Positions 27,431-37,288 of a DNA stretch of 64,000 nucleotides are shown piece after piece. Under the pieces are notes generated by a model. It was not told where the DNA came from. It saw only the letters and a program-made list of their open reading frames with translations, and made no database searches. A program made the position numbers and the translations under genes. Source of the stretch: Streptomyces sp. CC0208 (GTDB lineage Bacteria; Actinomycetota; Actinomycetes; Streptomycetales; Streptomycetaceae); contig NZ_CP031969.1 in the NCBI RefSeq assembly GCF_003443735.1, positions 1,612,001 through 1,676,000 on the forward strand. Reading direction: 5' to 3'. Each line of letters starts with the position of its first letter. Within the stretch, counting starts at the first letter, position 1.

Positions 27431-28350
27431 TGGGGGAACTCCTTCAGCAGTTTCCGGGCGTACGCCGCCGGATCGGGGTCGTTGTAGCTGATGACGACGA
27501 CGGCGTCGACATCGGTGGCGGCCACCTTCTCCTTGCTCAGGTCGGCAAAGGTGGCCTTGGTGGTGTTCGAGAAGGCGTTGGAGGCGCCGGCCTTGGCGAG
27601 GATGTCGTTGACGATGCCGTGGGCGAGGACCGAGCTGAAGTCGTTGCCGCCCATGGACATGTTGGAGAAGAGCACCATGACCTTGGGCTTCTTCTCGCCC
27701 TTGACCTTTGCGGAGACCGCCGCGATGTTCTTCCCGGAGGCGGCGATCAGCTTCTCGGCCCGGTCACGGACGTTGAAGACCTTGCCCATGTCGCGCAGCA
27801 GTCGGTAGCTGTCGGCGAGGGTCATCTTGGAGGGGTCGTCGTCGCAGCCCTGCGGGGAGACGTAGCTGTTGGCGCCGACCTGCCCCAGCTGGTCGCGGGT
27901 GGCGAAGCCGTTCTTCTCGTCGAAGCCGTAGGTGGTGACGGACAGGACGAGATCGGGGCGCAGGCCGAGCATCGCCTCGCGCGGGATGTCGTAGGCCTCG
28001 TTGACCTTGACGTCCCCCGTGGGCAGCTTCTTGATGGCGGCGGCACGGCCGGGCACCTCGGACATGCCGTAGCCCTGCTGATTGGCGACGATCCTGTCCC
28101 CCAGGCCGAGGGCGAGGAGGGTGGAGACCTCGGCGACGGAGGCGCCGTTCATGACGACGACCCTGCTGGGAGCCTTCTTGAAAGTCTCCTTCCGGCCGCA
28201 GTTGTCGAGGGTCACCGGGTAGCCGGTCTTCGAGGCCGCGGCCTCGGTCGTCGTGTCGCCCGCCCTGTCGTCGGACGAGGAGCCGCATGCCGCCGTGAGG
28301 AGACAGAGGGCTGCGGCCAGGGCGGTGGCGACCGGCCGGTTCATCGACAT
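27313..28350 (-). CDS. siderophore-type ABC transporter substrate-binding lipoprotein
   Basis: Extracellular binding protein for the importer, 345 residues from ATG 28350, which has AAGGAG 5 bases upstream. It has a lipoprotein signal with lipobox LTAAC (Cys near residue 20). The body has the FepB/BtuF bilobal pattern: RVVVMNGASVAEVSTLLALG, the long helix region, and VVISYNDPD in lobe two. The ligand may be a ferric siderophore or a corrinoid. No clear iron box (DmdR/IdeR type) or cobalamin riboswitch was found upstream. Confidence 0.85.
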   Translation of the reverse strand: MSMNRPVATALAAALCLLTAACGSSSDDRAGDTTTEAAASKTGYPVTLDNCGRKETFKKAPSRVVVMNGASVAEVSTLLALGLGDRIVANQQGYGMSEVPGRAAAIKKLPTGDVKVNEAYDIPREAMLGLRPDLVLSVTTYGFDEKNGFATRDQLGQVGANSYVSPQGCDDDPSKMTLADSYRLLRDMGKVFNVRDRAEKLIAASGKNIAAVSAKVKGEKKPKVMVLFSNMSMGGNDFSSVLAHGIVNDILAKAGASNAFSNTTKATFADLSKEKVAATDVDAVVVISYNDPDPAAYARKLLKEFPQWPAARNNTYVTLSDSMYLGPSNDLAVERIAKMLHPDAL

Positions 28351-28530
28351 GCGGACTCCTTGCGTACGGGCGGCCGTACTCATGGGCTGAGGGGCTTCTG
28401 GGGCAGTAGTCGGAGCGAAGTCGCGTTGAGTTCCCGGCAATTGACTGTTGCGGCTTGATTCAGCCCAGTCGGTAGGAGCGGTCTGGGATCTGGCTCTGGT
28501 ACTCCAGGCAGTTGGGCGACGCCACAGAGC

Positions 28531-28564
28531 GCGGGCCGGGAGGCGCGGAGGCTTCCCGGCCCGC
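28531..28564. terminator. 11-bp stem-loop in the importer leader region
   Basis: GCGGGCCGGGA (28531-28541) pairs exactly with TCCCGGCCCGC (28554-28564) around a 12-base loop. Depending on where the importer transcript starts, it is a terminator, an attenuator, or an unrelated structure. Confidence 0.4.
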
Positions 28565-28746
28565 TGACGGCTCGGTGATGCTGCTGGTCAGGCGCTGGTT
28601 GCCGCGGTGCAGCGGGCGGTGAGGCCGCACGGGACCAAGGCGGTGGAGTGCGGCGGCGGACCGTCCTCGACGGCCTCAGCTCCTGCCTGAGTGGCGTCAC
28701 TTTGCAGGAAGGTGTGCCCACAGCTATCTTCATACTCAACAATGCG

Positions 28747-28760
28747 ACTAGGTGCCTAGT
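28747..28760. promoter_or_regulatory. palindromic operator-like site
   Basis: ACTAGG-TG-CCTAGT is a perfect 14-base palindrome, 62 bases before the SGNH hydrolase GTG, followed by TGTTTAGC. It may bind the PadR regulator encoded nearby or another dimeric repressor. Confidence 0.4.
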
Positions 28761-28821
28761 TGTTTAGCGATGGCCGTGCGCCACTTTCCATCAGCAACGT
28801 TGACGAGAGGCGGTCGGCCCC

Positions 28822-29628
28822 GTGTCGAGCAGTGGGTATCTGCGCTATGTCGCCCTGGGTGACAGTCACACCGAGGGGCTCGGGGACGGGGACGACGTCC
28901 GTGGTCTTCGGGGCTGGGCGGACCGGCTCGCCGAGCAGGTCGCCCGCCACAGCCCCGGCCTGCTCTACGCCAACCTCGCGGTGCGCGGCCGTAAGGCCGG
29001 TCAGGTGCGCGCCGAGCAACTGGCTCCGGCTCTCGCGATGCGGCCCGACCTCGCCACCGTGGTGGCCGGGGTCAACGACGTGTTGCGCCCGGGCTGCGAC
29101 CTCGACGAGGTGGCCGGCCACGTTGAGGCGATGTTCGCCGCCCTCACCGCGCAGGGCGCCACTGTCGCGACCCTCATGTTTCCCGACGTCGGGCGCATCA
29201 CGCCGTTGGCCCGCCCGATCGGTCACCGTGTTCTCGCACTCAACGCGCGCATCCGGGAGGCCGCCGACCGCCACGGCGTGGTGGTGGCGGAGACGGCCGC
29301 GCACGCGGCGGCGACCGATCCGCGGTTGTGGAGCGCTGACCGGCTGCACGCCGGCCCACTGGGACACGCGCGCATCGCGGCTGCCGTGGCCCAGGCACTC
29401 GGGCTGCCGGGCAGCGACGACAAGTGGACCCTTCCCCTTCCGGCCGAGGGGACGGACATCTCTGTCTGGAGGACCGCGGGGGCCGAACTGCGCTGGGCCG
29501 GCACCTTCCTCGGCCCGTGGGTCGGCCGCCGCCTGCGTGGCCGCTCCTCCGGCGACGGCCGCCAGGCCAAGCGGCCGGCACTGCTTCCGGTGACCGCGTC
29601 CGCTGGGGACACCTCCCCATCGGTGTGA
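28822..29628 (+). CDS. SGNH/GDSL-type hydrolase
   Basis: A cytoplasmic SGNH-family esterase/lipase-like enzyme, 268 residues. Block I is ALGDSHTEG (Ser near residue 14), block II Gly near NLAVRG, block III GVND, and block V DRLHAGPLGH with the catalytic Asp and His. All four hallmark residues are present. The C-terminal 60 residues form a basic extension beyond the fold. GTG start after GAGAGG. Substrate unknown. It diverges from the importer unit. Confidence 0.85.
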   Translation: MSSSGYLRYVALGDSHTEGLGDGDDVRGLRGWADRLAEQVARHSPGLLYANLAVRGRKAGQVRAEQLAPALAMRPDLATVVAGVNDVLRPGCDLDEVAGHVEAMFAALTAQGATVATLMFPDVGRITPLARPIGHRVLALNARIREAADRHGVVVAETAAHAAATDPRLWSADRLHAGPLGHARIAAAVAQALGLPGSDDKWTLPLPAEGTDISVWRTAGAELRWAGTFLGPWVGRRLRGRSSGDGRQAKRPALLPVTASAGDTSPSV

Positions 29629-29803
29629 TGCTCTGGCTCGGGACCCGCGGTCGCGTGCCTCTTCGGCTTCGGCTTCGGCTTGACCCGGTTCTCCGCGCGC
29701 GAGGGACCGCATCGCAGTCCCGCCGACAAGGAACCACAGCCGGTCCTCGCTCCGGCACAGATCGACGACCCCTGAGAGGCCGGGCACCTCACGACCGTCC
29801 AGC

Positions 29804-29821
29804 TACTCACTTTGTTGACTA
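29804..29821. promoter_or_regulatory. operator-like site A, downstream of padR
   Basis: TACTCACTTTGTTGACTA; its reverse complement matches site B (30440-30457) at 15 of 18 positions. It lies between the convergent SGNH and padR genes, a strange place for an operator. Confidence 0.4.
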
Positions 29822-29845
29822 GCCGTGTGGGTAGGATCGCCGTGG

Positions 29846-30421
29846 TCAGCCGTCGGCCCGGAGCGCGGCCGTGCGCTGTTCGAGCCTGCGCAGCGCCATG
29901 TCCCCCCACTGGAGGTTCTCCCGCTCGAACGACATCCCGCGCAGCAGAGTGAGATACGGGCCGATGCGCTCGGCCTCGGCGAAGTACGCCTCCTCGGAGC
30001 GCCCGTCGAGCAGGCGCTGCCGGAGCCGCTCATAGCGGGCCAGCTTGGCGGTGGCCCACTCCATGCGCTCGGTAATGGCGGCCCTGACCGCTTCCATGTC
30101 GCCCGCGTCCAGGCACTGCACCTTGACAAGCAACTCGTCCCGGATCACCGCCGGTTTACCCAAGGGCTCGGCGGTGTAGGCGTGGACGGCCTTCCGCCCG
30201 GCCTCGGTCAAGGAGAACAGCCGCTTGTTGGGGCGGCGCTCCTGCTCGACGACGCGGGCCGTGACGAATCCTTCTGCCTCCATGCGCTCCAGCTCCCGGT
30301 AGAGCTGCTGAGGCGTGGACATCCAGAAGTTGGCGACCGTCGCGTCGAACGCCTTCGCAAGGTCGTACCCGGACGCCTCGCCCTCCAACAGCGCGGCCAT
30401 CAGCGCGTTCCGCAAAGCCAT
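29846..30421 (-). CDS. PadR-family transcriptional regulator
   Basis: A 191-residue regulator with the PadR winged-helix domain at the N-terminus (about 1-85: LLEGEASGYDLAKAF, STPQQLYRELERMEAEGFV, RRPNKRLFSLTEAGR) and a helical Vir_act_alpha_C-type dimerisation tail. PadR proteins usually repress a neighbouring gene and respond to small aromatic or toxic compounds. It is divergent from the SnoaL-like gene, with operator-like site B between them, which suggests it regulates itself and that gene. Confidence 0.88.
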   Translation of the reverse strand: MALRNALMAALLEGEASGYDLAKAFDATVANFWMSTPQQLYRELERMEAEGFVTARVVEQERRPNKRLFSLTEAGRKAVHAYTAEPLGKPAVIRDELLVKVQCLDAGDMEAVRAAITERMEWATAKLARYERLRQRLLDGRSEEAYFAEAERIGPYLTLLRGMSFERENLQWGDMALRRLEQRTAALRADG

Positions 30422-30439
30422 GGATGCACGCTAGCAGCT

Positions 30440-30457
30440 TACTCAACAAGGTGACTA
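30440..30457. promoter_or_regulatory. operator-like site B between padR and the SnoaL-like gene
   Basis: TACTCAACAAGGTGACTA, an imperfect palindrome 19 bases from the padR start and about 95 before the SnoaL-like start. It is the best candidate PadR operator in the window, supported by the similar copy at 29804-29821. Confidence 0.5.
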
Positions 30458-30552
30458 ACAGGAGCCTTGGCAGCTTCCCCATAGACAAGCCCCGATGGAC
30501 CTTCTAACCTCCATGGCACCTATTCATATTTTTGAGTATCAGAGGTGGGCTC

Positions 30553-30945
30553 ATGCATCCCTTCCGCAAGGCCGTCGAGAGCCGCGATCTGGAGGCCGTG
30601 GCCGCTCTGCTGGCCGACGACGTCGTCTTCACCAGCCCCGTCACCTTCAAGCCGTACCCGGGCAAGGCGATCACCGCGGCGATCCTGCGCGGCGTCCTCC
30701 GGGTCTTCGAGGACTTCACCTACGTCCGTGAGATAGCCAATCCCGACGGCCGCGATCACGCCCTCGTCTTCACCGCCACTGTCGCCGGCAAGCAGCTCCA
30801 GGGATGCGACTTCCTGCACTTCGACGACGACGGGAAGATCGACGAGTTCACGGTGATGGTGCGCCCGCTCTCCGCCGCCCAGGCACTCGGCGAGGCCATG
30901 GGCGCCCAGTTCGAGCAGATCGCCCGAGAGGCCGCCGAACAGTAA
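30553..30945 (+). CDS. SnoaL/NTF2-like protein
   Basis: A 130-residue protein of the NTF2-like superfamily (SnoaL-like polyketide-cyclase fold): an N-terminal helix, RDLEAVAALLADDVVFTSP, and the curved sheet segments ALVFTATVAGKQLQGCDFLHF and GKIDEFTVMVRPL. These small cone-shaped proteins bind or isomerise hydrophobic molecules; the ligand is unknown. ATG at 30553 preferred because GAGGTGG precedes it; a TTG at 30532 is possible. Probably regulated by the divergent PadR. Confidence 0.8.
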   Translation: MHPFRKAVESRDLEAVAALLADDVVFTSPVTFKPYPGKAITAAILRGVLRVFEDFTYVREIANPDGRDHALVFTATVAGKQLQGCDFLHFDDDGKIDEFTVMVRPLSAAQALGEAMGAQFEQIAREAAEQ

Positions 30946-31000
30946 CCACGACGACGAGCTTCGACACTGTGGTCATCGGCGCGGGGCAGCCCCGGACCGA
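30942..31000 (+). pseudogene. N-terminal fragment of an FAD-dependent oxidoreductase
   Basis: Directly after the SnoaL-like stop, the sequence reads VTTTTSFDTVVIGAGQ and breaks off in the middle of the GxGxxG dinucleotide-binding motif. This is the start of a flavoprotein monooxygenase-like gene whose remainder is gone. A later frame (about 31080-31160) with DALEDAFPRNRARVERFFAL may be another fragment of the same gene, but is too short to assign. Confidence 0.5.
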
Positions 31001-31334
31001 CCGCCGCCCCCCTTGGAAGTCCAGCCGTACCTGTCGAGAAGCTGGGCGTCGCTGACGCGCCGCCGGCCGGCCCAACGCCGTGGACGCCCTGGAGGACGCC
31101 TTCCCCAGGAACCGCGCCCGCGTCGAGCGTTTCTTCGCACTCGCCAGGGACATGACGGAGCCGTCGCAGCAAACGACCTCGGCGCCGTGGGCAACGCGCG
31201 GGGCGTGGAAGACCTGCTGGTGGGCCACCCGGGCCGTAGTGGCGGTTTCTTCGGGTCCTGTCAGGCACATGGTCAAACCTGGGACCCGTCCCGCACTGCA
31301 CCCGAACGGGGGGACTACAGCGCGCTCAGGGCGG
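31001..31334. other. decayed stretch without an intact gene
   Basis: Between the flavoprotein fragment and the alpha/beta hydrolase no complete gene is visible. Short coding-like pieces (such as 31080-31160, plus) suggest a deleted gene. Confidence 0.4.
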
Positions 31335-32213
31335 TCACGCCACCGCGTTCAGCAGGTCGGCCAGCAGGTCGGGCCGTTCCAAGGCGATGAAGTGGCCCGC
31401 TCCCGGCACCTGCGTGAAGTCGGCGGCCGGCAGCAGCTCCTTGTCGGCTTGCCGGTCCGAAGGCCGCGACCAGTCCTTCTCCCCGTAGACGAGGTGGACG
31501 GGTGCCTTGACCTCGGAGTAGCGAGAGCGGGCGGCGATGAGACTGGGCAGGCTCTGGTACACGGCCCGGGCGACGCCCGCGTAGCCGGGGCGGCTGCCCA
31601 CCTGGAGGAGTTCGTCGACGTAGTCCTCCCGCAGCGCGGTCTTGTCGACCACCCCGCCCTGCAGGATCCTGCGGAAGACAACCTTGGGCTCCACCCCGGC
31701 GACCACCGGGCCCACCCCCGGAGCGAGGGCACCGCCGACCACCACACGAGCGAGAAGACTGGACCGGGCGATACCGCCGGGGAAGTCGTACGTGTTCACC
31801 GCGACGACGCGCCGGACCCGCTCGGGCAGGTCCGCCGCAGCGGTCAGGGCGAGCACCGCCCCCATGGACTCCCCGACCAACGTCACGTCGTGGAGGTCGA
31901 GTTCGGTCAGGAGCCGCTTGACGCCCGCACGCATGGCCGACTCGTCGTACGACGCACCGGGCACGATCTCGGAGTAGCCCATCCCCGGCAGGTCGAGGGC
32001 ATACACGGTGTACTGGTCCGCGATCAGCGGGATGAGGGAGCGGAAGTGCTCGGCCTGGGTGCGCACGGTGTGCAGCAGGACCACGGGAGCGCCGGTGCCC
32101 GCTCTGAGGTAGCGCAGGGTCCCCTCGTGGCTGCCGCGTCCTGCGCGCGGGGCGATGGTGTGGCTGGTGGTTCCCGGGATGTGGATCGTAGGACGTGGCT
32201 CTGAGCTGGGCAT
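31335..32213 (-). CDS. alpha/beta hydrolase
   Basis: A 292-residue alpha/beta-hydrolase-fold enzyme, cytoplasmic. Motifs: oxyanion-hole strand VVLLHTVR, nucleophile elbow VGESMGA (Ser in GESMG), acid-containing VYGEKDW, and His in VPGAGHFIALE. Start ATG 32213 (MPSSEPRP), chosen since the longer frame lacks family-like sequence. Two TetR-type palindromes lie about 100 and 125 bases upstream, so it is probably repressed by a TetR protein encoded elsewhere. Substrate unknown. Confidence 0.85.
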   Translation of the reverse strand: MPSSEPRPTIHIPGTTSHTIAPRAGRGSHEGTLRYLRAGTGAPVVLLHTVRTQAEHFRSLIPLIADQYTVYALDLPGMGYSEIVPGASYDESAMRAGVKRLLTELDLHDVTLVGESMGAVLALTAAADLPERVRRVVAVNTYDFPGGIARSSLLARVVVGGALAPGVGPVVAGVEPKVVFRRILQGGVVDKTALREDYVDELLQVGSRPGYAGVARAVYQSLPSLIAARSRYSEVKAPVHLVYGEKDWSRPSDRQADKELLPAADFTQVPGAGHFIALERPDLLADLLNAVA

Positions 32214-32311
32214 CTCGCGGCTTCCCTGTGCGTGAACTGCTGCGGACGGATGATGCGGACACGGCCCGCCCGAGGGAGGCGTGACCACAAACCAGCCCTT
32301 GGATTCATCGA

Positions 32312-32350
32312 GAAACCGACCGGTTTCCAGCATCGTAAACCGATCGGTTT
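32312..32350. promoter_or_regulatory. two TetR-type operators
   Basis: GAAACCGACCGGTTTC (32312-32327) and AAACCGATCGGTTT (32337-32350) are near-identical palindromes with centres 24 bases apart, upstream of the alpha/beta hydrolase. The form AAACCG-N2-CGGTTT is typical of TetR-family operators. Confidence 0.65.
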
Positions 32351-32443
32351 CCGAGCGCAAGATCGAGGTTTCGGGGGTTCGTCCTGCGGGTGCGCAAATA
32401 CCCCTCGGCCGCTTCGGACCCGTCGGCCGGCTCCCCGACCTGA

Positions 32444-32483
32444 CACCGCGTCACCGCGTCACCGCGTCACCGCGTCACCGCGT
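32444..32483. repeat. 8-base tandem repeat, five units
   Basis: CACCGCGT is repeated five times without interruption in non-coding DNA. Probably a slippage-prone simple repeat. Confidence 0.8.
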
Positions 32484-32722
32484 CAAACGCCGTCCGTACC
32501 CGTCTCAGCCGAACGGCGCGCGGCCGACGGTCACGCCCACACGGTGAAGAAGGCCGGGGTCGGGCCCGGCCGGTTCCGATCTCACGGAGCGTTCCGGCTC
32601 GCGATGTGTCATCGGGGACCGGTTTCGGTGTGCCCGCGGCCACCCGACCGTCGCCGCACTGGCCATGCCAGGCAATACTGAACGCTGCGCTGCGCCGGTC
32701 AAAGAGGGGGAGCATCCGCGTC

Positions 32723-33571
32723 ATGGATGATGCAGACGGTCACACGGCCCGGTGGTGGGTGGCGTTGCGCCGGACGCCGATGACCGTCTGGAACGACGAC
32801 GTCACGGACTGGGCCGCTGCGCTGACCTACTATGCGGTTCTGGCCCTGTTCCCGTTGCTGCTGGTGATCCTCTCGATTCTGGGTCTGACCATGCCCACGG
32901 CCAAGCCGGAGGTCATCGACCGCATGACGCAGGCGGCCCCGGCCGAATCCCGCGCTCTGCTGCGCGGCACCCTGCGGCAGATGGCCGCACAGCCGACTGC
33001 GGCATGGACGCTGATCTTCGCCGGAGGGGCGGGGGCCCTGTGGTCGGGATGCAGCTATCTGAGCGTCTTCCGCCGGGCGCTGTACTCCATGCATCGGATC
33101 AGCGCGGACCGTCCGGTCTGGCGTACCGCACCGCGCATCATCGCCACGGCACTCGTCCTGAGCTCCCTGCTTCTGACGTCGACCCTCGCGTTGTTGCTCA
33201 CCGGCGGCCTGGCCCGGCGTCTGGGCCAGGCTCTGGGGTGGGGTACCGGGCCCCAGGCCACCTGGGACACCCTGCGGTGGCCGGTCGTGGCCGTCGTGGC
33301 CGTCGCCTTGGTGCTTGTCCTGTACCGGTCAGGGCCGGCGTCCTCCCGCCCTGTCCGGAGGATGGCGCCCGGCGGCACACTGGCGGTGGCGCTTCTGCTG
33401 ACCGTCTCACTCGGATTCGCCGTCTACACCTCCATGGTCAGCTATGACCGTCTGTACGGTTCACTGGCAGGCGTCGTGGTGTTCCTGGTCTGGCTGTGGC
33501 TCTCCAATCTGTCCCTCCTGATCGGCGCTCAGTTCAACGCGGAGCTGACGAAGCGTGCGCGCGGGGAATGA
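32723..33571 (+). CDS. YihY/virulence factor BrkB-family membrane protein
   Basis: A 282-residue inner-membrane protein of the YihY/BrkB family with about six membrane segments. It has the family N-terminus (WNDDVTDWAAALTYYAVLALFPLLL) and the C-terminal run AGVVVFLVWLWLSNLSLLIGAQFNAEL. The physiological role of the family is unsettled. ATG at 32723 with GAGGGGGAG upstream; the track further upstream is not family-like. Stands alone. Confidence 0.88.
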   Translation: MDDADGHTARWWVALRRTPMTVWNDDVTDWAAALTYYAVLALFPLLLVILSILGLTMPTAKPEVIDRMTQAAPAESRALLRGTLRQMAAQPTAAWTLIFAGGAGALWSGCSYLSVFRRALYSMHRISADRPVWRTAPRIIATALVLSSLLLTSTLALLLTGGLARRLGQALGWGTGPQATWDTLRWPVVAVVAVALVLVLYRSGPASSRPVRRMAPGGTLAVALLLTVSLGFAVYTSMVSYDRLYGSLAGVVVFLVWLWLSNLSLLIGAQFNAELTKRARGE

Positions 33572-33804
33572 GCCGGTCTTCTCGTACCTGCGGCTGACCG
33601 TCCGTACCCCAGGGGCCGGTTCGCCCCGGCCGCGAGCGCGGCGAAGCCAGGTGGATGGCCTGGCATGGAGAAGCAGTCGGCGTCGCGCAAGCACATCGCG
33701 CGGCACCACCGGTGCCCCTCCACGACCAGCAAGATCACGATCCATCACGATCCAGGACGGCTGCGGCGTCACCACCGACTACAGGCCAGAGCCGTTGATC
33801 GCGG

Positions 33805-34344
33805 TCAGGCGGCGAACGCGGCGAGCAGTTCGCTGTACTGCTTGGCGGCCGTGGTCAGGTCCTGGTCGGAGAGGCCGAAGGCGGTGCCGTACAGCTTGAC
33901 CATCGGCTGGATGTCGAACTGGCACAGGCGCAGGGTCGCGTGCCAGTTGCTGAGGAGGGTCTCGAGGGTGGCCTGGTTCGAGCCCTCGGGGGTGTAGTGG
34001 TCAGCGGGGACGCCTGCGGTGACGGCGACGATGGCCTTCTTGCCGGCCAGCCTGGAGGGGGAGCCGTCCAGGGTGAAGGCCCAGCCGAGGGTGAAGACCT
34101 TGTCCTGCCACTGCTTGAGCAGAGGGGTGGTGTTGTACCAGAACACGGGGTGCTGGAAGACGATCACATCGTGGTCGGCCAGCAGTGCCTGCTCGGCGTC
34201 GACGTCGATCTGGAAGTCGGGGTAGGTGGCGTAGAGGTCGTGCACGGTGACATGGGCCAGCTCGCGGACGGCGTCCACCAGGGCCTTGTTGGCCATCGAC
34301 CGGGACAGGTCGGGGTGACCTACGACAAGGAGAACCTTGGACAT
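33805..34344 (-). CDS. NAD(P)H-dependent quinone/flavodoxin-fold oxidoreductase
   Basis: A 179-residue flavodoxin-like oxidoreductase of the NQO1/KefF/MdaB group that reduces quinones with NAD(P)H and FMN or FAD. Family marks are the phosphate-binding GHPDLSRSMANKAL, the HPVFWYNTTPLLKQWQDKVF region, and AVTAGVPADHY. Last gene of a minus-strand group of four oxidoreductases that starts at 37128. Confidence 0.85.
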   Translation of the reverse strand: MSKVLLVVGHPDLSRSMANKALVDAVRELAHVTVHDLYATYPDFQIDVDAEQALLADHDVIVFQHPVFWYNTTPLLKQWQDKVFTLGWAFTLDGSPSRLAGKKAIVAVTAGVPADHYTPEGSNQATLETLLSNWHATLRLCQFDIQPMVKLYGTAFGLSDQDLTTAAKQYSELLAAFAA

Positions 34345-34435
34345 GATGAGAGAACCTCTTCAGTGATCAGTGAAATGGGTGAACGGATGCGGGGTGGTCC
34401 GGGGCGACGGGTCAGCACGTCGCCGGGGCGTCAGA

Positions 34436-35416
<981 letters not shown>

Positions 35417-35789
35417 CACGTACTCCTTGTAGTAACGGCCGTCAGGCCGGTGTGATCAATGGGGTGCGGCACCAGCCGGCGGACCGTGCCTCGGTGGTCC
35501 GCGCGCTGTCGGCGTAGGCACCGTTGCTGGACAGCGGGTCAGTGGCGCCGGAGGTGCGCCCGGCGGCTTCCCTCCTCGGCCTCGGCCTCGGCCTCGGCCG
35601 GGCATGGTGCTCAGGCGTGGGTGGCGTCGTCGCAGGTCAGGCTGCCGAGAACAGCGACGCCGCGGTCGCCGGTGGTGTGCTTCGTCCAGGCCGGGCGGGC
35701 CGACCAGGGGGATTCGAGCCGGCCGCTGTCAGGTGGGTCCGGCGCTGGTGTTGCCAGGCCAGGCTGCCGGGGGGGGCGGCTGCGCCGGG
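35417..35789. other. intergenic stretch with a short CTCGGC repeat
   Basis: No gene recognised. A perfect four-fold CTCGGC repeat sits at 35575-35598. The short frame before it on the minus strand, ending GSLTCDDATHA, does not match anything I know. Confidence 0.4.
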
Positions 35790-36272
35790 TCAGTGCTCGT
35801 GGGCCGTCGGCTCCAGAACGAGGACCGGGATCTCACGGTCCGTGCTCTTCTGGTACTCGGCGTAGTCGGGGAACGCTTCGACGGCGCGGGCCCACCACAG
35901 GGCCTTCTCGTCCCCGGTCACCTCGCGGGCCAGCATGTCCTGGCGCACCGGGCCGTCCTGTAGCTCGACCCGGGGGTCGGCCACCGCGTTGTGGTACCAG
36001 ACCGGGTGCTTGGGGGCTCCCGCCATGGAGGCGACCACGGCGTAGAGGCCGTCGTGCTCCACCCGCATGACCGGGGTCTTGCGGATCTTGCCGCTCTTCG
36101 CGCCCAGGGTGGTCAGGATGACGACGGGCAGGTCGCGGAGTCTCTCGTCTTCCTCCCGTACGACCAGGACACTCAGCGTCGTTCCCTGCGTGCCGCCGGA
36201 GCTTTCGTACAGCTCCACCTGGTCACGTACGAACTGCGCCTTGCTCGGCTCGTACTCGCCTTTGAGGGGCAT
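35790..36272 (-). CDS. deazaflavin-dependent (F420) nitroreductase-family protein
   Basis: A 160-residue protein of the Ddn family of F420H2-dependent oxidoreductases (split beta-barrel). Typical segments are [35 protein letters not shown] and RVELQDG. Members reduce quinones or nitro compounds with F420H2. ATG start; the SDR gene ends 10 bases upstream on the same strand, so the pair is co-transcribed. Confidence 0.88.
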   Translation of the reverse strand: MPLKGEYEPSKAQFVRDQVELYESSGGTQGTTLSVLVVREEDERLRDLPVVILTTLGAKSGKIRKTPVMRVEHDGLYAVVASMAGAPKHPVWYHNAVADPRVELQDGPVRQDMLAREVTGDEKALWWARAVEAFPDYAEYQKSTDREIPVLVLEPTAHEH

Positions 36273-36282
36273 GTTGTCCCCC

Positions 36283-37128
36283 TCAGACGTGAGTGTCGTC
36301 GTAGGCCAGGCTGTCGCCGAGCTCGCGGGATGCCTCGGCCTGGGCGAGGAGTTCCTTCGCCTTGGCCTCGGCGGCCTCGATGGCGTCCGTACCGGCGACG
36401 AAACGCTGCAGGGGCTTCTCCTGCTGGGCGATGGTGAGCAGGGCGCGGGCGAGCTTGGCCGGGTCGCCGGGCTGCTTGCCGTTCATGCTCTTCATGCCCT
36501 CGATCCGGGGTGCGGTGCGCGGGGCGTAGTCGTCGATGGACAGCTCGGGCCAGGTGGTGGAGCCGTCCACGAGGAGTTCGGTACGGAAGTAGCCGGGCTC
36601 CACGATCGTGGTGTGGATGTTGTACGGCTCGACGTCGTAGCGCAGGGACTCCATCCAGCCCTCTTCCGCGAACTTGGAGGCGGCGTAGGCGGAGGTGAAC
36701 TCCATGCCGACGAGCCCGGCGGTGGAGGTGATGGTGATGACGTGGCCGGCGCGCTGCTTGCGCATGATCGGCAGGACGGCGCGAGTGACGTTCATCGGGC
36801 CGAAGAGGTTCGTCTCGAACTGCCCGCGCATCTGCGCGGGCGAGATCTCCTCGAAGTAGCCGGTGAAGAGGTTCCCGGCGTTGTTGACCAGGACGTCGAT
36901 GCGGCCGAAACGGTCGACGGCGGCCTGCGCGGCGGCCTCGGCGTCCTCCAGGCTGGTGACATCGAGCCTGGTGACCAGCAGGTTGTCCTGCGGCCCGCCG
37001 AGGGTCTTCTCGACCTCCTCGGGGCGGCGGCCGGTGGCGACGACCTGATGGCCGGCGGCGAGGCCTTCGCGGGCGATGTCCGTGCCCAGGCCTCGTCCGG
37101 CGCCGGTGACGAGAATGACCTTGCTCAT
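36283..37128 (-). CDS. SDR-family oxidoreductase
   Basis: A classical short-chain dehydrogenase/reductase, 281 residues. Cofactor motif [12 protein letters not shown], catalytic Ser in ITSTAG and YAASK are visible, followed by the PGYF loop. Start ATG 37128 (MSKVILVTG). First gene of the oxidoreductase group, divergent from an XRE regulator gene, an arrangement common in Streptomyces in which the regulator controls the SDR. Substrate unknown. Confidence 0.88.
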   Translation of the reverse strand: MSKVILVTGAGRGLGTDIAREGLAAGHQVVATGRRPEEVEKTLGGPQDNLLVTRLDVTSLEDAEAAAQAAVDRFGRIDVLVNNAGNLFTGYFEEISPAQMRGQFETNLFGPMNVTRAVLPIMRKQRAGHVITITSTAGLVGMEFTSAYAASKFAEEGWMESLRYDVEPYNIHTTIVEPGYFRTELLVDGSTTWPELSIDDYAPRTAPRIEGMKSMNGKQPGDPAKLARALLTIAQQEKPLQRFVAGTDAIEAAEAKAKELLAQAEASRELGDSLAYDDTHV

Positions 37129-37288
37129 GGGGGGGGGTCCTAGCTCTTGTCGGGGCGCCGTGATCGGGCACCCGGTGTGTGCGGGGGATGCGTGCGGCCC
37201 GACGGCTGGAGCGCCGCCGTATCCGGGCCGTTCACACCGTCGTGGACGGTGCACCACCAACAGAACCGGCTGTCACGCGAGGGTGGGA

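Larger units (their letters stand above)
28351..28821. other. divergent region between the importer and the SGNH hydrolase
   Basis: About 470 bases with no gene. It holds an 11-bp perfect hairpin (28531-28564) and a palindrome (28747-28760). The importer promoter must lie here. Confidence 0.45.
32214..32722. other. regulatory region between the hydrolase and the YihY gene
   Basis: About 510 bases without a gene. It holds paired TetR-type palindromes (32312-32350) and a five-fold 8-base tandem repeat (32444-32483). Confidence 0.5.

Noticed and set aside
28351..28745. A cobalamin riboswitch upstream of the binding-protein gene.
   Set aside because: The GGGCCGGGAAGCC stretch looked suggestive, but the conserved B12-box and pairing elements are absent and the segment forms a simple hairpin instead.
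32281..32547. A small gene divergent from the alpha/beta hydrolase that might be the missing TetR.
   Set aside because: The 88-codon frame has no helix-turn-helix and runs through the operators and the 8-base tandem repeat.
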